From NCBI RefSeq assembly GCF_000349845.1, contig NC_020829.1:4409001-4473000 (forward strand): 64,000 nucleotides of DNA, in the 5' to 3' direction. Below the pieces are notes generated by a model. It did not search any database. It saw only the letters and a program-made list of their open reading frames with translations, and had not been told where the DNA came from. Each line of letters starts with the position of its first letter. Position 1 is the stretch's first letter. This DNA is from Pseudomonas sp. ATCC 13867. GTDB lineage: Bacteria; Pseudomonadota; Gammaproteobacteria; Pseudomonadales; Pseudomonadaceae. Both the position numbers and the translations under genes were made by a program. This document shows, piece after piece, positions 52,574-61,419 of the stretch.

Positions 52574-53944
52574 TCAGCGCACGCCGGTGTTGCGCAGCGC
52601 CGCCGGGGTGAAGTCGGCCATGCTGGCCTTGACGCCGAACTGATAGCCACGCTTCTCCTCGTTGTTCAGGCCGAAGGTCACGTAGCGGCCGGCGAGCACG
52701 TCGTAGAGCGATTCGGCGGAATAGCCGGTGGCGAGTTCCGGGTAGAAGGTCATCGAGTGGCCCTCACCCACGCGCCACAGTTGGCCACGGCCGTCGTACA
52801 GCTCCGACTCGGCGATCTGCCAGCTGTCCTCGTCGAGGTAGAAGCGGCGGGTGGCGTAGATGTTGCGTTCGCCGGACTTCAGGGTGCCCACCACTTCCCA
52901 CACGCGGTGCAGTTCGTAACGGGTCAGGTCCTGGTTGATGTGGCCGGGTTTGACGATGTCGTCGTACGTGAGCTGCGGCGAGTTCAGCCGGTAGCTGTTG
53001 TACGGGATGTACATCTCGCGCTTGCCCACCAGTTTCCAGTCGTAACGGTCCGGGGCGCCGGAGAACATGTCGTAGTTGTCCGAGGTGCGCATGCCGTCGG
53101 AGGCGGTGCCGGGACCGTCATAGGCCACCTGCGGGGCGCGGCGCACTCGGCGCTGGCCGGCGTTGTAGATCCAGGCCAGGCGCGGCTCCTTGACCTGGTC
53201 CAGGGTTTCGTGGACCAGCAGCACGTTGCCGGCCAGGCGCGCCGGGGCGGTGACCTGCTGCTTGAAGTAGGTGAGGATGTTGCCGGTCTTGCCCTCGTCC
53301 TGGTCGGACATGCTCTGCGGCACCGCGATCGACTCCTCGAAGCGGATCGGCGTGTAGCTGCCATTGGTCTGCGGCACCACCTGCACCACCACGCGGGAAA
53401 TGTTGCCGCCGTGGTAGCGGGTCAGGTGGTTCCACAGCGCCTGCACGCCGTTTTTCGGAATCGGGAAGGCGTAGTAGCGGCTCTTCTCGAAGTTCTCCAG
53501 GCCGTTGCCGTCGTTGATCGGCTGGACGAACTCGGCGCTGCGCTTGATGGCACCGTAGATGTCGTCGGGCAGCGCGAAGGTGCGGTGGCTCTTGTACACC
53601 GGGATCTTGTAGGTATCCGGGTAGCGCTTGAACAGCGCCAGTTGGCCGGCGGAGAGCTTGTCCTTGTACTGCCCGGCGTTCTGCGCGGTGATGGTGAACA
53701 GCGGCTGCTCGCCGGCGAACGGGTCGGCGAGGAAGCCCTTGGCGTCCACCTTGGCGGCGTCGCGGGCGATGCCGCCGGTCCAGGCCGGGATGCTGCCGTC
53801 GGCGTTGCCTTCCTTCTGCGAGCCCATTGGCGTGAGGCTGCTGCCCAGCTTGGCCACCTCGTCGGCGGAGACCGCGGCCATCACCCCGCAGGACAGCAGG
53901 CTCAAGGCCAGCGCGCCGCATTGAAGGATTCTTGTCGTTCTCAT
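52574..53944 (-). CDS. DUF1329 family exported protein (second copy)
   Basis: This 456 aa protein has a signal peptide (about residues 1-23, ending GVMA). DUF1329 landmarks are LGSSLTPMGSQKEGNADGSIPAW near the N-terminus, the central GQRRVRRAP and KLVGKREMYIPYN, and YELHRVWEVVGTLKSGERN. It is a paralogue of the product of 25495-26919, with the same motif order. A periplasmic LolA/LolB-like ligand carrier is the usual suggestion for the family. It follows the DUF1302 gene by 24 bp and is closed by a terminator. No RND gene is attached to this pair. Confidence 0.92.
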   Translation of the reverse strand: MRTTRILQCGALALSLLSCGVMAAVSADEVAKLGSSLTPMGSQKEGNADGSIPAWTGGIARDAAKVDAKGFLADPFAGEQPLFTITAQNAGQYKDKLSAGQLALFKRYPDTYKIPVYKSHRTFALPDDIYGAIKRSAEFVQPINDGNGLENFEKSRYYAFPIPKNGVQALWNHLTRYHGGNISRVVVQVVPQTNGSYTPIRFEESIAVPQSMSDQDEGKTGNILTYFKQQVTAPARLAGNVLLVHETLDQVKEPRLAWIYNAGQRRVRRAPQVAYDGPGTASDGMRTSDNYDMFSGAPDRYDWKLVGKREMYIPYNSYRLNSPQLTYDDIVKPGHINQDLTRYELHRVWEVVGTLKSGERNIYATRRFYLDEDSWQIAESELYDGRGQLWRVGEGHSMTFYPELATGYSAESLYDVLAGRYVTFGLNNEEKRGYQFGVKASMADFTPAALRNTGVR

Positions 53945-53968
53945 ACGTCGGTTCCTTGGTCAGGCAGG

Positions 53969-55777
53969 TCAGAAGTTCACGCCGAAGCTGAGCGACACGA
54001 AGTCGCGGTCGACGATGGTGTTGTAATCGCCGCCGAAGAAGTTCGTGTAGTTCAGGCTCGCGGTGTAGGTGTTCTGGTACTCGGCGTCGAGGCCGACGCT
54101 GGCGGCCTTGCTGCCTTCGTTGAAGACCGGGCCGTAGCCATGCACGTCATGGGACCAGGCCACGTTGGGCTTGAGGTTCACCCCGGCGAAGACGTTGTTG
54201 TAGTCCCAGATGGCGCGGGCGCGGTACCCCCAGGACGACGAGGTGTAGAAGCCGCCGCTGCCGTACTCGGCGTCGGCCGCCGCGTTCTCCGGCACGCCAT
54301 ACACCGAATCGCGGCCGTAGCGCTCACCGACGTCGTTGGTCATGCCACCGACGTAGGTCACGCCGACCTCGCCGACCACCGTGACGCGGTCGGCGCCCAG
54401 GGTCTGGTCGAAGAAGTGGGTGAAGGTGGTCTGTGCCTGGGTCACTTCCTTGCGCACATAGCCGTGGTTGACCTGGCCGGCCTGGGCCAGGGCGCCGGGC
54501 ACGCCGCCGCTGGCGAGTCCGTCGGCCACTGTGGTGGCCAAAAGCGGCGTCAGGTCGGTGGTGTTGAGCTGCAGCGGCATGTTCGGCCGGTAGCTGATCT
54601 CGCCGTTCCACGCGGTGCCGGTGGGCAGGGTGGTGGAGAAGCTCAGGCCGTACAGGCGGATGTCTTCAGGGTATTCGAGGAAGTAGTTGCCGCGCCCCAG
54701 CAGGATCGGCTGGGCCAGCGCCGAGGCGCCTGCCGAGATGGCGGTCAGCGCGTTGCCGATATCGGCGGCGCTGGCGTTCTTCATGCTCACGATGGGCGTG
54801 CGGCTGTGGTAGTTCATGGCGTACGCGCCGTATTCGACGTCATCGCCCAGCCAGCGCAGGGTCAGGCCCCACTGCCCGGAGTCGCGGGCATCGCGGTCGG
54901 CGCCGCGCGGCACCATCAGGCCCTCGGGGGTCACGGTCACGCCCAGGGAATTGAGCAGCGCCTTGGTCGCCGGGGCGTTCAGCGCGCTGACGGTGTTCTT
55001 GTCGAGGATGTTGTAGTTGCTGTTGCAGCCATCGGCGGCCACGTCGGTGGTGGAGAAGAAGGTGCCGCAGTTGTCGAGCACCGTCTGGTCCCACTCCAGC
55101 TGGTAGAAGCCTTCCACCGAGAGGCTGTCGGTGAGGCTCTGCGACAGGTAGAGCATGTTCACCGGGATCAGGCCTTCCTTGATTTCCGAGCCGGGCCGGC
55201 GGAAGGCGGAGACGTCGATGGGGTTGATGGCGTTGATGCTGTTGCCGATGAAGGTGCTCTCGCCCCAGCTCACCACTTGCTTGCCCAGGCGCACGGTGCC
55301 GGGCATCTCGGCGATGGAATAGTTGTAGTAGCCGAAGGCGTCGAGCAGTTGCGCCCCGGACGACTTGGCGCCCTCCTTGCGGCCATCGTCGGAGATGTCC
55401 TTCCAGGCCACGCTTTCATCCTTGAGGCGGAAGTCGTACCAGTACTTGCCACGGGTGAAGACGCCGAAGTCTCCGTATTTCAGCTCCAGGTCGTGGATGC
55501 CCTTGAAGATCTTCGAGAAGGTGTGGCCCTTGCGGAAGTTCAGGCGCCCGTCGTCGTTGGTCTGGGTCATCCCGTGGCCGCCGTTGGCGGAGCCGATCAG
55601 ATCCTGCTTGGGACTCTGGGTACTCCAGCTGGCCCCCACGGACAGGCTGGAATCGAACTGTCCTTCGATTTCCCCAATGTTGAATGAAACGGCCTGAGCC
55701 TGGGTGGCGCATCCCAGGGCGACGGCGGTGGCGAGCAGTTGCGGTTGGAAGAATCCGCGCCTTGTTTTTGTTGTCAT
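53969..55777 (-). CDS. DUF1302 family outer-membrane-type protein (second copy)
   Basis: This 602 aa protein has a signal peptide (about residues 1-29, ending AQA) and the DUF1302 start VSFNIGEIEGQFDSSLSVGASW. Many beta-barrel-like strands end in SLSFGVNF, with the terminal phenylalanine typical of outer-membrane proteins. A relative of the protein at 23822-25465, about 55 residues longer. It is the first gene of a two-gene unit and is divergent from an AraC-type gene across a 230-bp regulatory region. Confidence 0.92.
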   Translation of the reverse strand: MTTKTRRGFFQPQLLATAVALGCATQAQAVSFNIGEIEGQFDSSLSVGASWSTQSPKQDLIGSANGGHGMTQTNDDGRLNFRKGHTFSKIFKGIHDLELKYGDFGVFTRGKYWYDFRLKDESVAWKDISDDGRKEGAKSSGAQLLDAFGYYNYSIAEMPGTVRLGKQVVSWGESTFIGNSINAINPIDVSAFRRPGSEIKEGLIPVNMLYLSQSLTDSLSVEGFYQLEWDQTVLDNCGTFFSTTDVAADGCNSNYNILDKNTVSALNAPATKALLNSLGVTVTPEGLMVPRGADRDARDSGQWGLTLRWLGDDVEYGAYAMNYHSRTPIVSMKNASAADIGNALTAISAGASALAQPILLGRGNYFLEYPEDIRLYGLSFSTTLPTGTAWNGEISYRPNMPLQLNTTDLTPLLATTVADGLASGGVPGALAQAGQVNHGYVRKEVTQAQTTFTHFFDQTLGADRVTVVGEVGVTYVGGMTNDVGERYGRDSVYGVPENAAADAEYGSGGFYTSSSWGYRARAIWDYNNVFAGVNLKPNVAWSHDVHGYGPVFNEGSKAASVGLDAEYQNTYTASLNYTNFFGGDYNTIVDRDFVSLSFGVNF

Positions 55778-55859
55778 GCGGCTCTCCTGACGGTGTCGAG
55801 GTGGCTACACCCTACAAAGGCCCCCCGTGGGGAGTAAGCGCTCCAAGGTGGTATTCGCG

Positions 55860-55913
55860 ATGTCGCCCGAAAGAGTGAATCCCCCCTCTGGAACGGGCAT
55901 TTCCGGGCGACAT
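55860..55913. promoter_or_regulatory. Inverted repeat in DUF1302/AraC divergent region
   Basis: ATGTCGCCCG (55860-55869) and CGGGCGACAT (55904-55913) form a perfect 10-bp inverted repeat with 34 bp between arms. They lie about 83 bp before the DUF1302 start and 95 bp before the AraC start. This is a candidate binding site for the adjacent AraC-type or MalT-type regulator. Confidence 0.45.
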
Positions 55914-56007
55914 TGGCGCAGGCAATGACAGGTCATCGAGCAACTGGATAGTGCATGGACATTGCCACTACCCGAATGACGCGGTTCTGGGGCATCCTTG
56001 GCACCCT

Positions 56008-56823
56008 ATGCAAGCCATCGACCAACGCCCCACCGACAGCCACCTCAGCGAGCAGACTCGCGAGGTGGTCCTGCGCTATCACCAGTGCTGGAAGCATCGC
56101 GACCTCGAAGCGGTGCTCGCGCTCTACCATCCGCAGGTGGAGTACAACGACTTCTTCCAGAACCGCTGCCTGGGCCTCTCCGAGCTGCGCGAGTACGTGC
56201 TCGGCACCATGCCCAGCCGTCCGGAGGAGTTCCTCGACCACATCGACCGCATCCGCGTGGACGGCGATACCGCGTTCATCCAGTACCGCATCGCCGTCAC
56301 CCTCAGCGGGCGCCTGGCGACCTTTCACTCCAGCGAAGCGATCACCGTGCGCGACGGCATGATCTGGCGGATCAACGAATACGCCTCGGTGGCGCGCGAA
56401 GGCGCCGAGAACCGCTCGCAGGCCAGCGACCCGCGCCCGGCCACCAGCCGCCTGGGCCTCTCGCCGCGTCAGCTGAGCCAGTTGGCCAACGACCTGGAGC
56501 ACTACTTCAGCAAGAGCCAGCCATACCTGGCCCCGGACCTGGACCTGACCCAGGTGGCCACCGCCACCGGCTACACCCGCAACCAGATTTCCTACCTGCT
56601 CAACCAGGTGATGGGGCTGAGCTTCTACCAGTACGTCAATCAGACGCGCCTCACCCACCTGCTCGGCCAACTGCGCCCGCCGCTGCCGGCGCGCATCGAC
56701 GAACTGGCCTTCTCCGCCGGCTTCAACTCGCTCTCGGCGTTCTACCGTTGCTTCCGCCAGCACACCGGGCAGTCTCCGCGCGAGTACCTCAAGCGCCTGC
56801 GCGACGAACAGAACGACGCCTGA
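56008..56823 (+). CDS. AraC family regulator with N-terminal SnoaL/NTF2-like domain
   Basis: This 271 aa protein starts at the ATG at 56008 (MQAIDQRPTD). The N-terminal 120 residues read as a SnoaL/NTF2-like fold (YHQCWKHRDLEAVLALYHPQVEYND..., then VTLSGRLATFHSSEAITVRDGMIWRINEY), an unusual sensor domain for AraC proteins. The C-terminal half has the AraC double HTH (VATATGYTRNQISYLLNQ..., ELAFSAGFNSLSAFYRCFRQHTGQSPREYL). It faces the DUF1302-DUF1329 pair and probably senses a small hydrophobic ligand. A hairpin (CCGGC-attt-GCCGG) follows its stop. Confidence 0.85.
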   Translation: MQAIDQRPTDSHLSEQTREVVLRYHQCWKHRDLEAVLALYHPQVEYNDFFQNRCLGLSELREYVLGTMPSRPEEFLDHIDRIRVDGDTAFIQYRIAVTLSGRLATFHSSEAITVRDGMIWRINEYASVAREGAENRSQASDPRPATSRLGLSPRQLSQLANDLEHYFSKSQPYLAPDLDLTQVATATGYTRNQISYLLNQVMGLSFYQYVNQTRLTHLLGQLRPPLPARIDELAFSAGFNSLSAFYRCFRQHTGQSPREYLKRLRDEQNDA

Positions 56824-56937
56824 CCGGCATTTGCCGGCGGGCGCGCGGGCACTCCCCGCGTACCCGCGCAGACGACAGGCCCCCGCGCCACTTCTAGGCT
56901 TGCCGACATTCCCCTCCCTTCCCTCCCGGAGTCGTCT

Positions 56938-58359
56938 ATGTCGGCATGGCGTCATATCAGTCTGTGGATGAACCAACTGGACGACGACCTCGTCCCGCGC
57001 CCGGCCCTGCACGGCGCCCTGGACGTCGACGTGGCCATCGCCGGCGCCGGCTACACCGGACTGTGGACCGCCTACTACCTGAAGCAGCGCGCGCCGCAGC
57101 TGAAGGTCGCCATCGTCGAAGCGGAAACCGCCGGCTTCGGCGCCTCGGGCCGCAACGGCGGCTGGCTGATGGGCAATCTCCTGGGCGAGGACCGCCTGCT
57201 CGCCGGGCTTGCGCCGGAACAGCGCCGCGCTTCCTACGACCTGCTGCACGACATCCCCGACGAAGTCGCCCGCGTACTGCAACGCGAAGGCATCGCCTGC
57301 GACTACCGCAAGGGCGGCGTGCTCTACACCGCCGCGCGCTACCCGGAGCAGGAAACCCGCCTGCGCGAGTACCTCGCGCACCTCTACGCCGAGGGCCTGA
57401 CCGAGGACGATTACCGCTGGCTCAACGCCAGTCAGCTCGCCGAGCAACTGCGCATTCCCAGCGCGCTGGGCGCCATCCACACCCCGCACTGCGCCACCAT
57501 CGACCCGGCCAAGCTGGTCCGTGGCCTGGCCCGCGCCGTGGAACGCCAGGGCGTGCAGATCTTCGAGAAGAGCCGCGTCACCCACTGGGCGCCCGGCCTG
57601 CTGCGCACCGACCAGGGCGAGCTGAAGGCGCACTGGGTGGTGCCGGCCATCGAAGGCTACGCCGCCGACCTGCCGCCGCTGGGCAACTACCAGTTGCCGG
57701 TGCAGAGCCTGCTGGTGGCCACCGAGCCGCTGCCCGAAGCGGCCTGGGCCGAGATCGGCCTGGAGAACGGCCAGGCCTTCAGCGAGTTCAGTCGCCAGGT
57801 CACCTATGGCCAGCGCACCGCCGACAACCGCCTGGCCTTCGGCGCCCGTGGCGGCTATCGCTTCGGCGGCCGGCTGCGCACCGATTTCAGCCTGACCGAC
57901 GATGAAGTGGGGCTGCGCCGTTACCTGTTCGGCGAACTCTTCCCACGCCTGAAAGACGTCCGCATCACCCATACCTGGGGCGGCAATCTCGGCATGTCGC
58001 GACGTTTCCACCCGCACATGCTGATCGACCGCCGCAACGGCATCGCCCTCTCCGGCGGCTACGGCGGCGAAGGCGTCGGCGCCACCAACCTGGGTGGCCG
58101 CACCCTGGCCGACCTGATCCTCGGCCAGCAGAGCGAACTGACCCGGCAGCCCTGGGTGATCGACGACCGCCGCGTGCAGGACGGCCTGCGCGGCTGGGAG
58201 CCCGAGCCCTGCCGCTGGCTGGGTTACAACGCGATCATCCGCAGTTTCGTGCACGAAGACGAAGTGTTGGCCAACCCGCACAGCGCCCCGTGGCGCCGCC
58301 GCCTGGCGGAAAAGCTCGCCGCGACGATGGAAGGCCTGATGACCTGGAAGGTCGGCTGA
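56938..58359 (+). CDS. FAD-dependent oxidoreductase, DAO/PuuB-like
   Basis: This 473 aa protein of the D-amino-acid-oxidase fold has the FAD motif DVAIAGAGYTG (about residues 31-41), the PuuB-type GASGRNGGWLMG (about 65-76), and the C-terminal GYGGEGVGATNLGG. There is no signal peptide, so it is cytoplasmic. Members oxidise gamma-glutamyl-amines, sarcosine-like or other secondary amines. It is followed directly by a MITE-like repeat and a cupin gene on the same strand, and both are probably expressed with it. Confidence 0.85.
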   Translation: MSAWRHISLWMNQLDDDLVPRPALHGALDVDVAIAGAGYTGLWTAYYLKQRAPQLKVAIVEAETAGFGASGRNGGWLMGNLLGEDRLLAGLAPEQRRASYDLLHDIPDEVARVLQREGIACDYRKGGVLYTAARYPEQETRLREYLAHLYAEGLTEDDYRWLNASQLAEQLRIPSALGAIHTPHCATIDPAKLVRGLARAVERQGVQIFEKSRVTHWAPGLLRTDQGELKAHWVVPAIEGYAADLPPLGNYQLPVQSLLVATEPLPEAAWAEIGLENGQAFSEFSRQVTYGQRTADNRLAFGARGGYRFGGRLRTDFSLTDDEVGLRRYLFGELFPRLKDVRITHTWGGNLGMSRRFHPHMLIDRRNGIALSGGYGGEGVGATNLGGRTLADLILGQQSELTRQPWVIDDRRVQDGLRGWEPEPCRWLGYNAIIRSFVHEDEVLANPHSAPWRRRLAEKLAATMEGLMTWKVG

Positions 58360-58368
58360 TCAGCCGTC

Positions 58369-58567
58369 AGAGTCTGTTCACGATCTCGCGAGCTAGAGCA
58401 GAACAAGGCGCAACGACCAACGGGAGTAACAGCCGAAGGCTGGCCCGAAGGGCGAGCGCCAGCGAGTCAAACATGCGAGGAAGCGGAGTTTACGAGCTGT
58501 AAATGAGCATTCCGAGCCTGTTTTTAACGCAGTTATGCCGACGCGCAGCAGATCGTGGACAGGCTCT
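58369..58567. mobile_element. MITE-like element, 199 bp, with terminal inverted repeats
   Basis: The ends AGAGTCTGTTCACGATCT (58369-58386) and AGATCGTGGACAGGCTCT (58550-58567) are 18-bp inverted repeats matching at 16 of 18 positions. The interior has no complete gene and is less GC-rich than its flanks. No target-site duplication is evident. It lies between the FAD oxidoreductase and the cupin gene, 9 bp after the former's stop. I recall similar sequences as scattered repeats in Pseudomonas genomes, but could not search. Confidence 0.65.
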
Positions 58568-58592
58568 TAGAAGAAACCCACTGGAGCCCCCA

Positions 58593-58943
58593 ATGAAACT
58601 CACCCACCTGAAGAACACCGCCCATGCCGAACTCGGCGCCGCCACTCCGGTCGCCGTGCCGCTGGGCGAGCCGGTATCGGAAACCCGCGTGGAATCCATC
58701 GAGCGCAGCGACCGCGTGGAAACCGGCATCTGGGAATGCACCCCCGGCCGCTGGCGCCGGCAGATCGTCGAGCAGGAGTTCTGCCACTTCATCTCCGGCC
58801 GCGGCACCTTCACCCCGGACGACGGCGGCGAGATCATCGCCTTCCAGGCCGGCGACGCCTTCCTGCTGCCGCAGAACAGCCTGGGCGTGTGGGATATCCA
58901 GGAAACCGTGCGCAAGACCTACGTGATCATCGAGCGCGATTGA
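58593..58943 (+). CDS. Cupin domain-containing protein
   Basis: This 116 aa single-cupin protein starts at the ATG at 58593 (MKLTHLKN), with GGAG 8-11 nt before it. Cupin motifs are EQEFCHFISGRGTFTPDDG (about residues 60-78) and FQAGDAFLLPQNSLGVWDI (about 83-101). The usual histidine cluster is reduced, so it may bind metal weakly or not at all. This pattern is common in DUF861-type cupins found next to PuuB-like oxidases. It probably works with the upstream FAD oxidoreductase. Confidence 0.82.
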   Translation: MKLTHLKNTAHAELGAATPVAVPLGEPVSETRVESIERSDRVETGIWECTPGRWRRQIVEQEFCHFISGRGTFTPDDGGEIIAFQAGDAFLLPQNSLGVWDIQETVRKTYVIIERD

Positions 58944-58953
58944 CCTGCTTTTC

Positions 58954-59032
58954 GTAGGAGCGAGCGTGCTCGCGAATAGGACTTACCGGCAGCAACGGAG
59001 CTGGACGGGTTCGCGAGCAAGCGCGCGCCTAC
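58954..59032. repeat. REPIN: inverted pair of Pseudomonas REP sequences
   Basis: GTAGGAGCGAGCGTGCTCGCGAA (split here only for reference: 58954-58976) and TTCGCGAGCAAGCGCGCGCC-TAC (59010-59032) are inverted and match at 20 of 23 positions. They lie between the convergent cupin and enoyl-CoA hydratase genes, where they may form a large hairpin. Confidence 0.75.
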
Positions 59033-59091
59033 AGGAATAGGCGTCCGCACCGGAACCGGCGCGTAGCTGCGATCCAGCGCGCCAGATCCCC

Positions 59092-59859
59092 TCAGAACTC
59101 CCCGTGCCGCCCTTTCCCGTCGGCAAAACGCTTCGCCCCCTCCACCGTCTCGCCGCTCTGGACCACCGTCATCCCGCCCTGAAATTCATTGGCCAGCGCC
59201 ACGTCGAAGGACAGGTTCCACTGCGTGAAAACGCTGTCCCGGTCGGCCAGCATGCAGCGCTGGGGAAACTCGGCGATCTCCCGCGCCAGCTCCTCCGCCG
59301 TTTCCAGCGCCTGCCCGCGCGGCACCACGCGGTTGGCCAGGCCCATCGTCAGTGCTTCGTGCGCCCCGACCGGACGGCCGGTGAGGATCATGTCCAGCGC
59401 CCGCCCCTGGCCGATGATGCGCGGCAGCCGCACGGTGCCGCCGTCGATCAGCGGCACCCCGAAGCGCCGGCAGAACACCCCGCACACCGCGTCCTCGGCC
59501 ATCACCCGCAGATCGGCCAGCAGCGCCAGTTCCAGCCCGCCCGCCACGGCGTAGCCTTCGATGGCGGCGATCAGCGGTTTGGACAGTTGCATGCGGCTCG
59601 GCCCCATCGGCCCGTCGCCCTCGGTCTCCAGGCGATTGCGCCGCTCGCCGTCCTCGGCCACCGCCGCCAGGTCGGCGCCCGCACAGAAGGTACCGCCGGC
59701 GCCGGTGAGTACCGCGACCCGCGCCTCCCGATCCTGCTCGAAATCGCGCAAGGCATCGGCCAGCGCCTGGGCGGTGGGCCGGTCGACCGCATTGCGTACC
59801 GCCGGCCGGGCGATGACCAGGGTGGTGACCGGGCCGTTCCTCTCGATAATCACACTCAT
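59092..59859 (-). CDS. Enoyl-CoA hydratase/isomerase family protein
   Basis: This 255 aa crotonase-fold protein has the oxyanion-hole segment FCAGADLAAVAE (about residues 56-67) and AVAGGLELAL with the first glutamate. At the place of the second catalytic glutamate of hydratases it has FGVPLIDGGTVRLPRIIG, where no glutamate is seen, so a hydratase reaction is not assured. Isomerase or hydrolase chemistry is possible. It is 151 bp downstream of an SDR gene on the same strand. Position agrees with PA3426 of P. aeruginosa by my memory. Confidence 0.88.
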   Translation of the reverse strand: MSVIIERNGPVTTLVIARPAVRNAVDRPTAQALADALRDFEQDREARVAVLTGAGGTFCAGADLAAVAEDGERRNRLETEGDGPMGPSRMQLSKPLIAAIEGYAVAGGLELALLADLRVMAEDAVCGVFCRRFGVPLIDGGTVRLPRIIGQGRALDMILTGRPVGAHEALTMGLANRVVPRGQALETAEELAREIAEFPQRCMLADRDSVFTQWNLSFDVALANEFQGGMTVVQSGETVEGAKRFADGKGRHGEF

Positions 59860-60010
59860 GGCGAACTCCTCAGGGCCTGTTTACGGTCTAGCAGGCAAGC
59901 ACCGTAGGCACCAATGCAAAGGGCCGACTTCATGCCGACCCTTTGCACCTTACTGCGTCCACCGCCGCGGAACAGCCCCACTGGCCATTCCGCCGGTCAG
60001 GCTGGCCGGA

Positions 60011-60922
60011 TCAACCGGCGTATTTCTGCAGGTTCGCCATCATCTCGCGCAGCGCCTCGACGTTGTCCGCCGGGTGCGCGGCGTTGTCGAAGTCACAGAT
60101 CTGCGCAAAGTTGGCCGCTACGTCCTCGACACTGAAGCCCTTGCGCGGGTCGAAGCCCACGCCCAGGCTGCGCTCCCAGCGGACCTTGCCGATCCAGCCG
60201 CCACCGACCTCGAACAGGCCGGAGGTTTCCTGGCAGGCCTCGCTGCCCAGGTACACCACCAGCGGGCTGACCAGTTCGGGCTTGAGCGCCTCGAACACCT
60301 GCGGCGGAATCAGGCCTTCGGTCATGCGGGTGCCGCCGGTGGGGGCGATGGCGTTGACGAAGATGTTGTTCTTGCGGCCTTCGATGGCCAGGTTGCGGGT
60401 CAGGCCGTAGAGGCCCAGCTTGGCCATGCCGTAGTTGCTCTGGCCGAAGTTGCCGTAGATGCCGGAGGTGGACGAGGTGAAGATCACCCGGCCATAGCCC
60501 TGCTCGCGCATGAACGGCCAGGCGGCGCGGGTCACCTTGTAGGCGCCTTCGACGTGGACCTTGTAGACCAGGTCCCAGTCGGCGTCTTCCATCTTGTGGA
60601 AGGTCTTGTCGCGCAGGATGCCGGCATTGTTCACCACCACGTCGATGCGGCCGAACTCCTCGACAGCCTGGCGGACGATCTTCTCGCCGTCGGTCACCGA
60701 GTCGTGGTTGGCGATGGCGGTGCCGCCGGCTTCGCGGATTTCCGCCACCACGCGGTCGGCAGCCGAGGCGCTGGCGCCTTCGCCGTGAGTGCTGCCACCC
60801 AGGTCGTTCACCACCACCTTGGCGCCATGCCTGGCGAACAGCAGGGCGTGGGCACGGCCGATACCACCACCGGCTCCGGTAACGATCACGACTTTTCCGT
60901 CGAAACGCAGGGCATCACTCAT
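60011..60922 (-). CDS. SDR family dehydrogenase, MFE-2/hydroxyacyl-CoA dehydrogenase-like
   Basis: This 303 aa short-chain dehydrogenase starts at the ATG at 60922, after GGAG. The cofactor motif is TGAGGGIGRAHA (about 15-26), followed by VNDLGGSTHGEGAS (typical of the peroxisomal multifunctional enzyme type 2 group), NNAG at 98-101, and the triad S151, Y164, K168 (SNYGMAK). Expected reaction: NAD-dependent oxidation of a 3-hydroxyacyl-CoA. The C-terminal part (RKGFSVEDVAANFAQI) is a short extension seen in this subgroup. Confidence 0.9.
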   Translation of the reverse strand: MSDALRFDGKVVIVTGAGGGIGRAHALLFARHGAKVVVNDLGGSTHGEGASASAADRVVAEIREAGGTAIANHDSVTDGEKIVRQAVEEFGRIDVVVNNAGILRDKTFHKMEDADWDLVYKVHVEGAYKVTRAAWPFMREQGYGRVIFTSSTSGIYGNFGQSNYGMAKLGLYGLTRNLAIEGRKNNIFVNAIAPTGGTRMTEGLIPPQVFEALKPELVSPLVVYLGSEACQETSGLFEVGGGWIGKVRWERSLGVGFDPRKGFSVEDVAANFAQICDFDNAAHPADNVEALREMMANLQKYAG

Positions 60923-61028
60923 GGCTGGAACTCCAGGCAGGTCTGTTTTTTCGAAGTGTCCAGCAGTCACGATTCGGTCACAAGCAAGACGACCAGGGCG
61001 AATGGTGTCCAATAAGGCAGGGGGATGA

Positions 61029-61322
61029 TCAGCGCAGCGGCAGGTTCACGTCCTCGCGCGGGCCGAGCTTGAACAGCCACCAGTCGTATTCGCCCCAGAA
61101 CAGCAACAGACCCACCGCCAGCAACAGTGCCGCAACGGCACCGGCGGCGGGCAGCCAGTGCCGGATCAGCCAGGCGAAATAGCAACCGGCCGCACCGCCG
61201 GCCAGCAACAGGAGCAGCAGGGGTACGGCGACCCAGGCGAAGTCCCGGCGCAGGTGCAGCAGTACCCGGTACAGCAACGAACCCTGCGGCTGGCGAACGG
61301 GAATGATGACTCTGAGCGGCAT
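61029..61322 (-). CDS. Small membrane protein, unknown function
   Basis: This 97 aa protein has two predicted membrane spans (about residues 29-52 and 57-77) and a conserved-looking C-terminus, WGEYDWWLFKLGPREDVNLPLR. No family is recognised. It lies between the SDR and the alpha/beta hydrolase genes on the same strand, 97 bp after the latter. Position agrees with PA3428 of P. aeruginosa by my memory. Confidence 0.7.
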   Translation of the reverse strand: MPLRVIIPVRQPQGSLLYRVLLHLRRDFAWVAVPLLLLLLAGGAAGCYFAWLIRHWLPAAGAVAALLLAVGLLLFWGEYDWWLFKLGPREDVNLPLR

Positions 61323-61419
61323 GGCGGCGATCTCTGGCTGGAAAGACCCACAACGCTACGTGCGCAGGACAACGCCGAGCCATCAGCCCATTCCGATATG
61401 GGCGAGGATCAATCCGAAT

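Noticed and set aside
52205..55687. Very long plus-strand open frame (1160 codons)
   Set aside because: It lies antisense to the clearly supported DUF1329 and DUF1302 genes. Long antisense frames are expected in such GC-rich codon-biased DNA, and its translation shows no domain.
55933..58281. Minus-strand open frame of 782 codons
   Set aside because: It is antisense to the AraC and FAD oxidoreductase genes, with no family motif or ribosome site.
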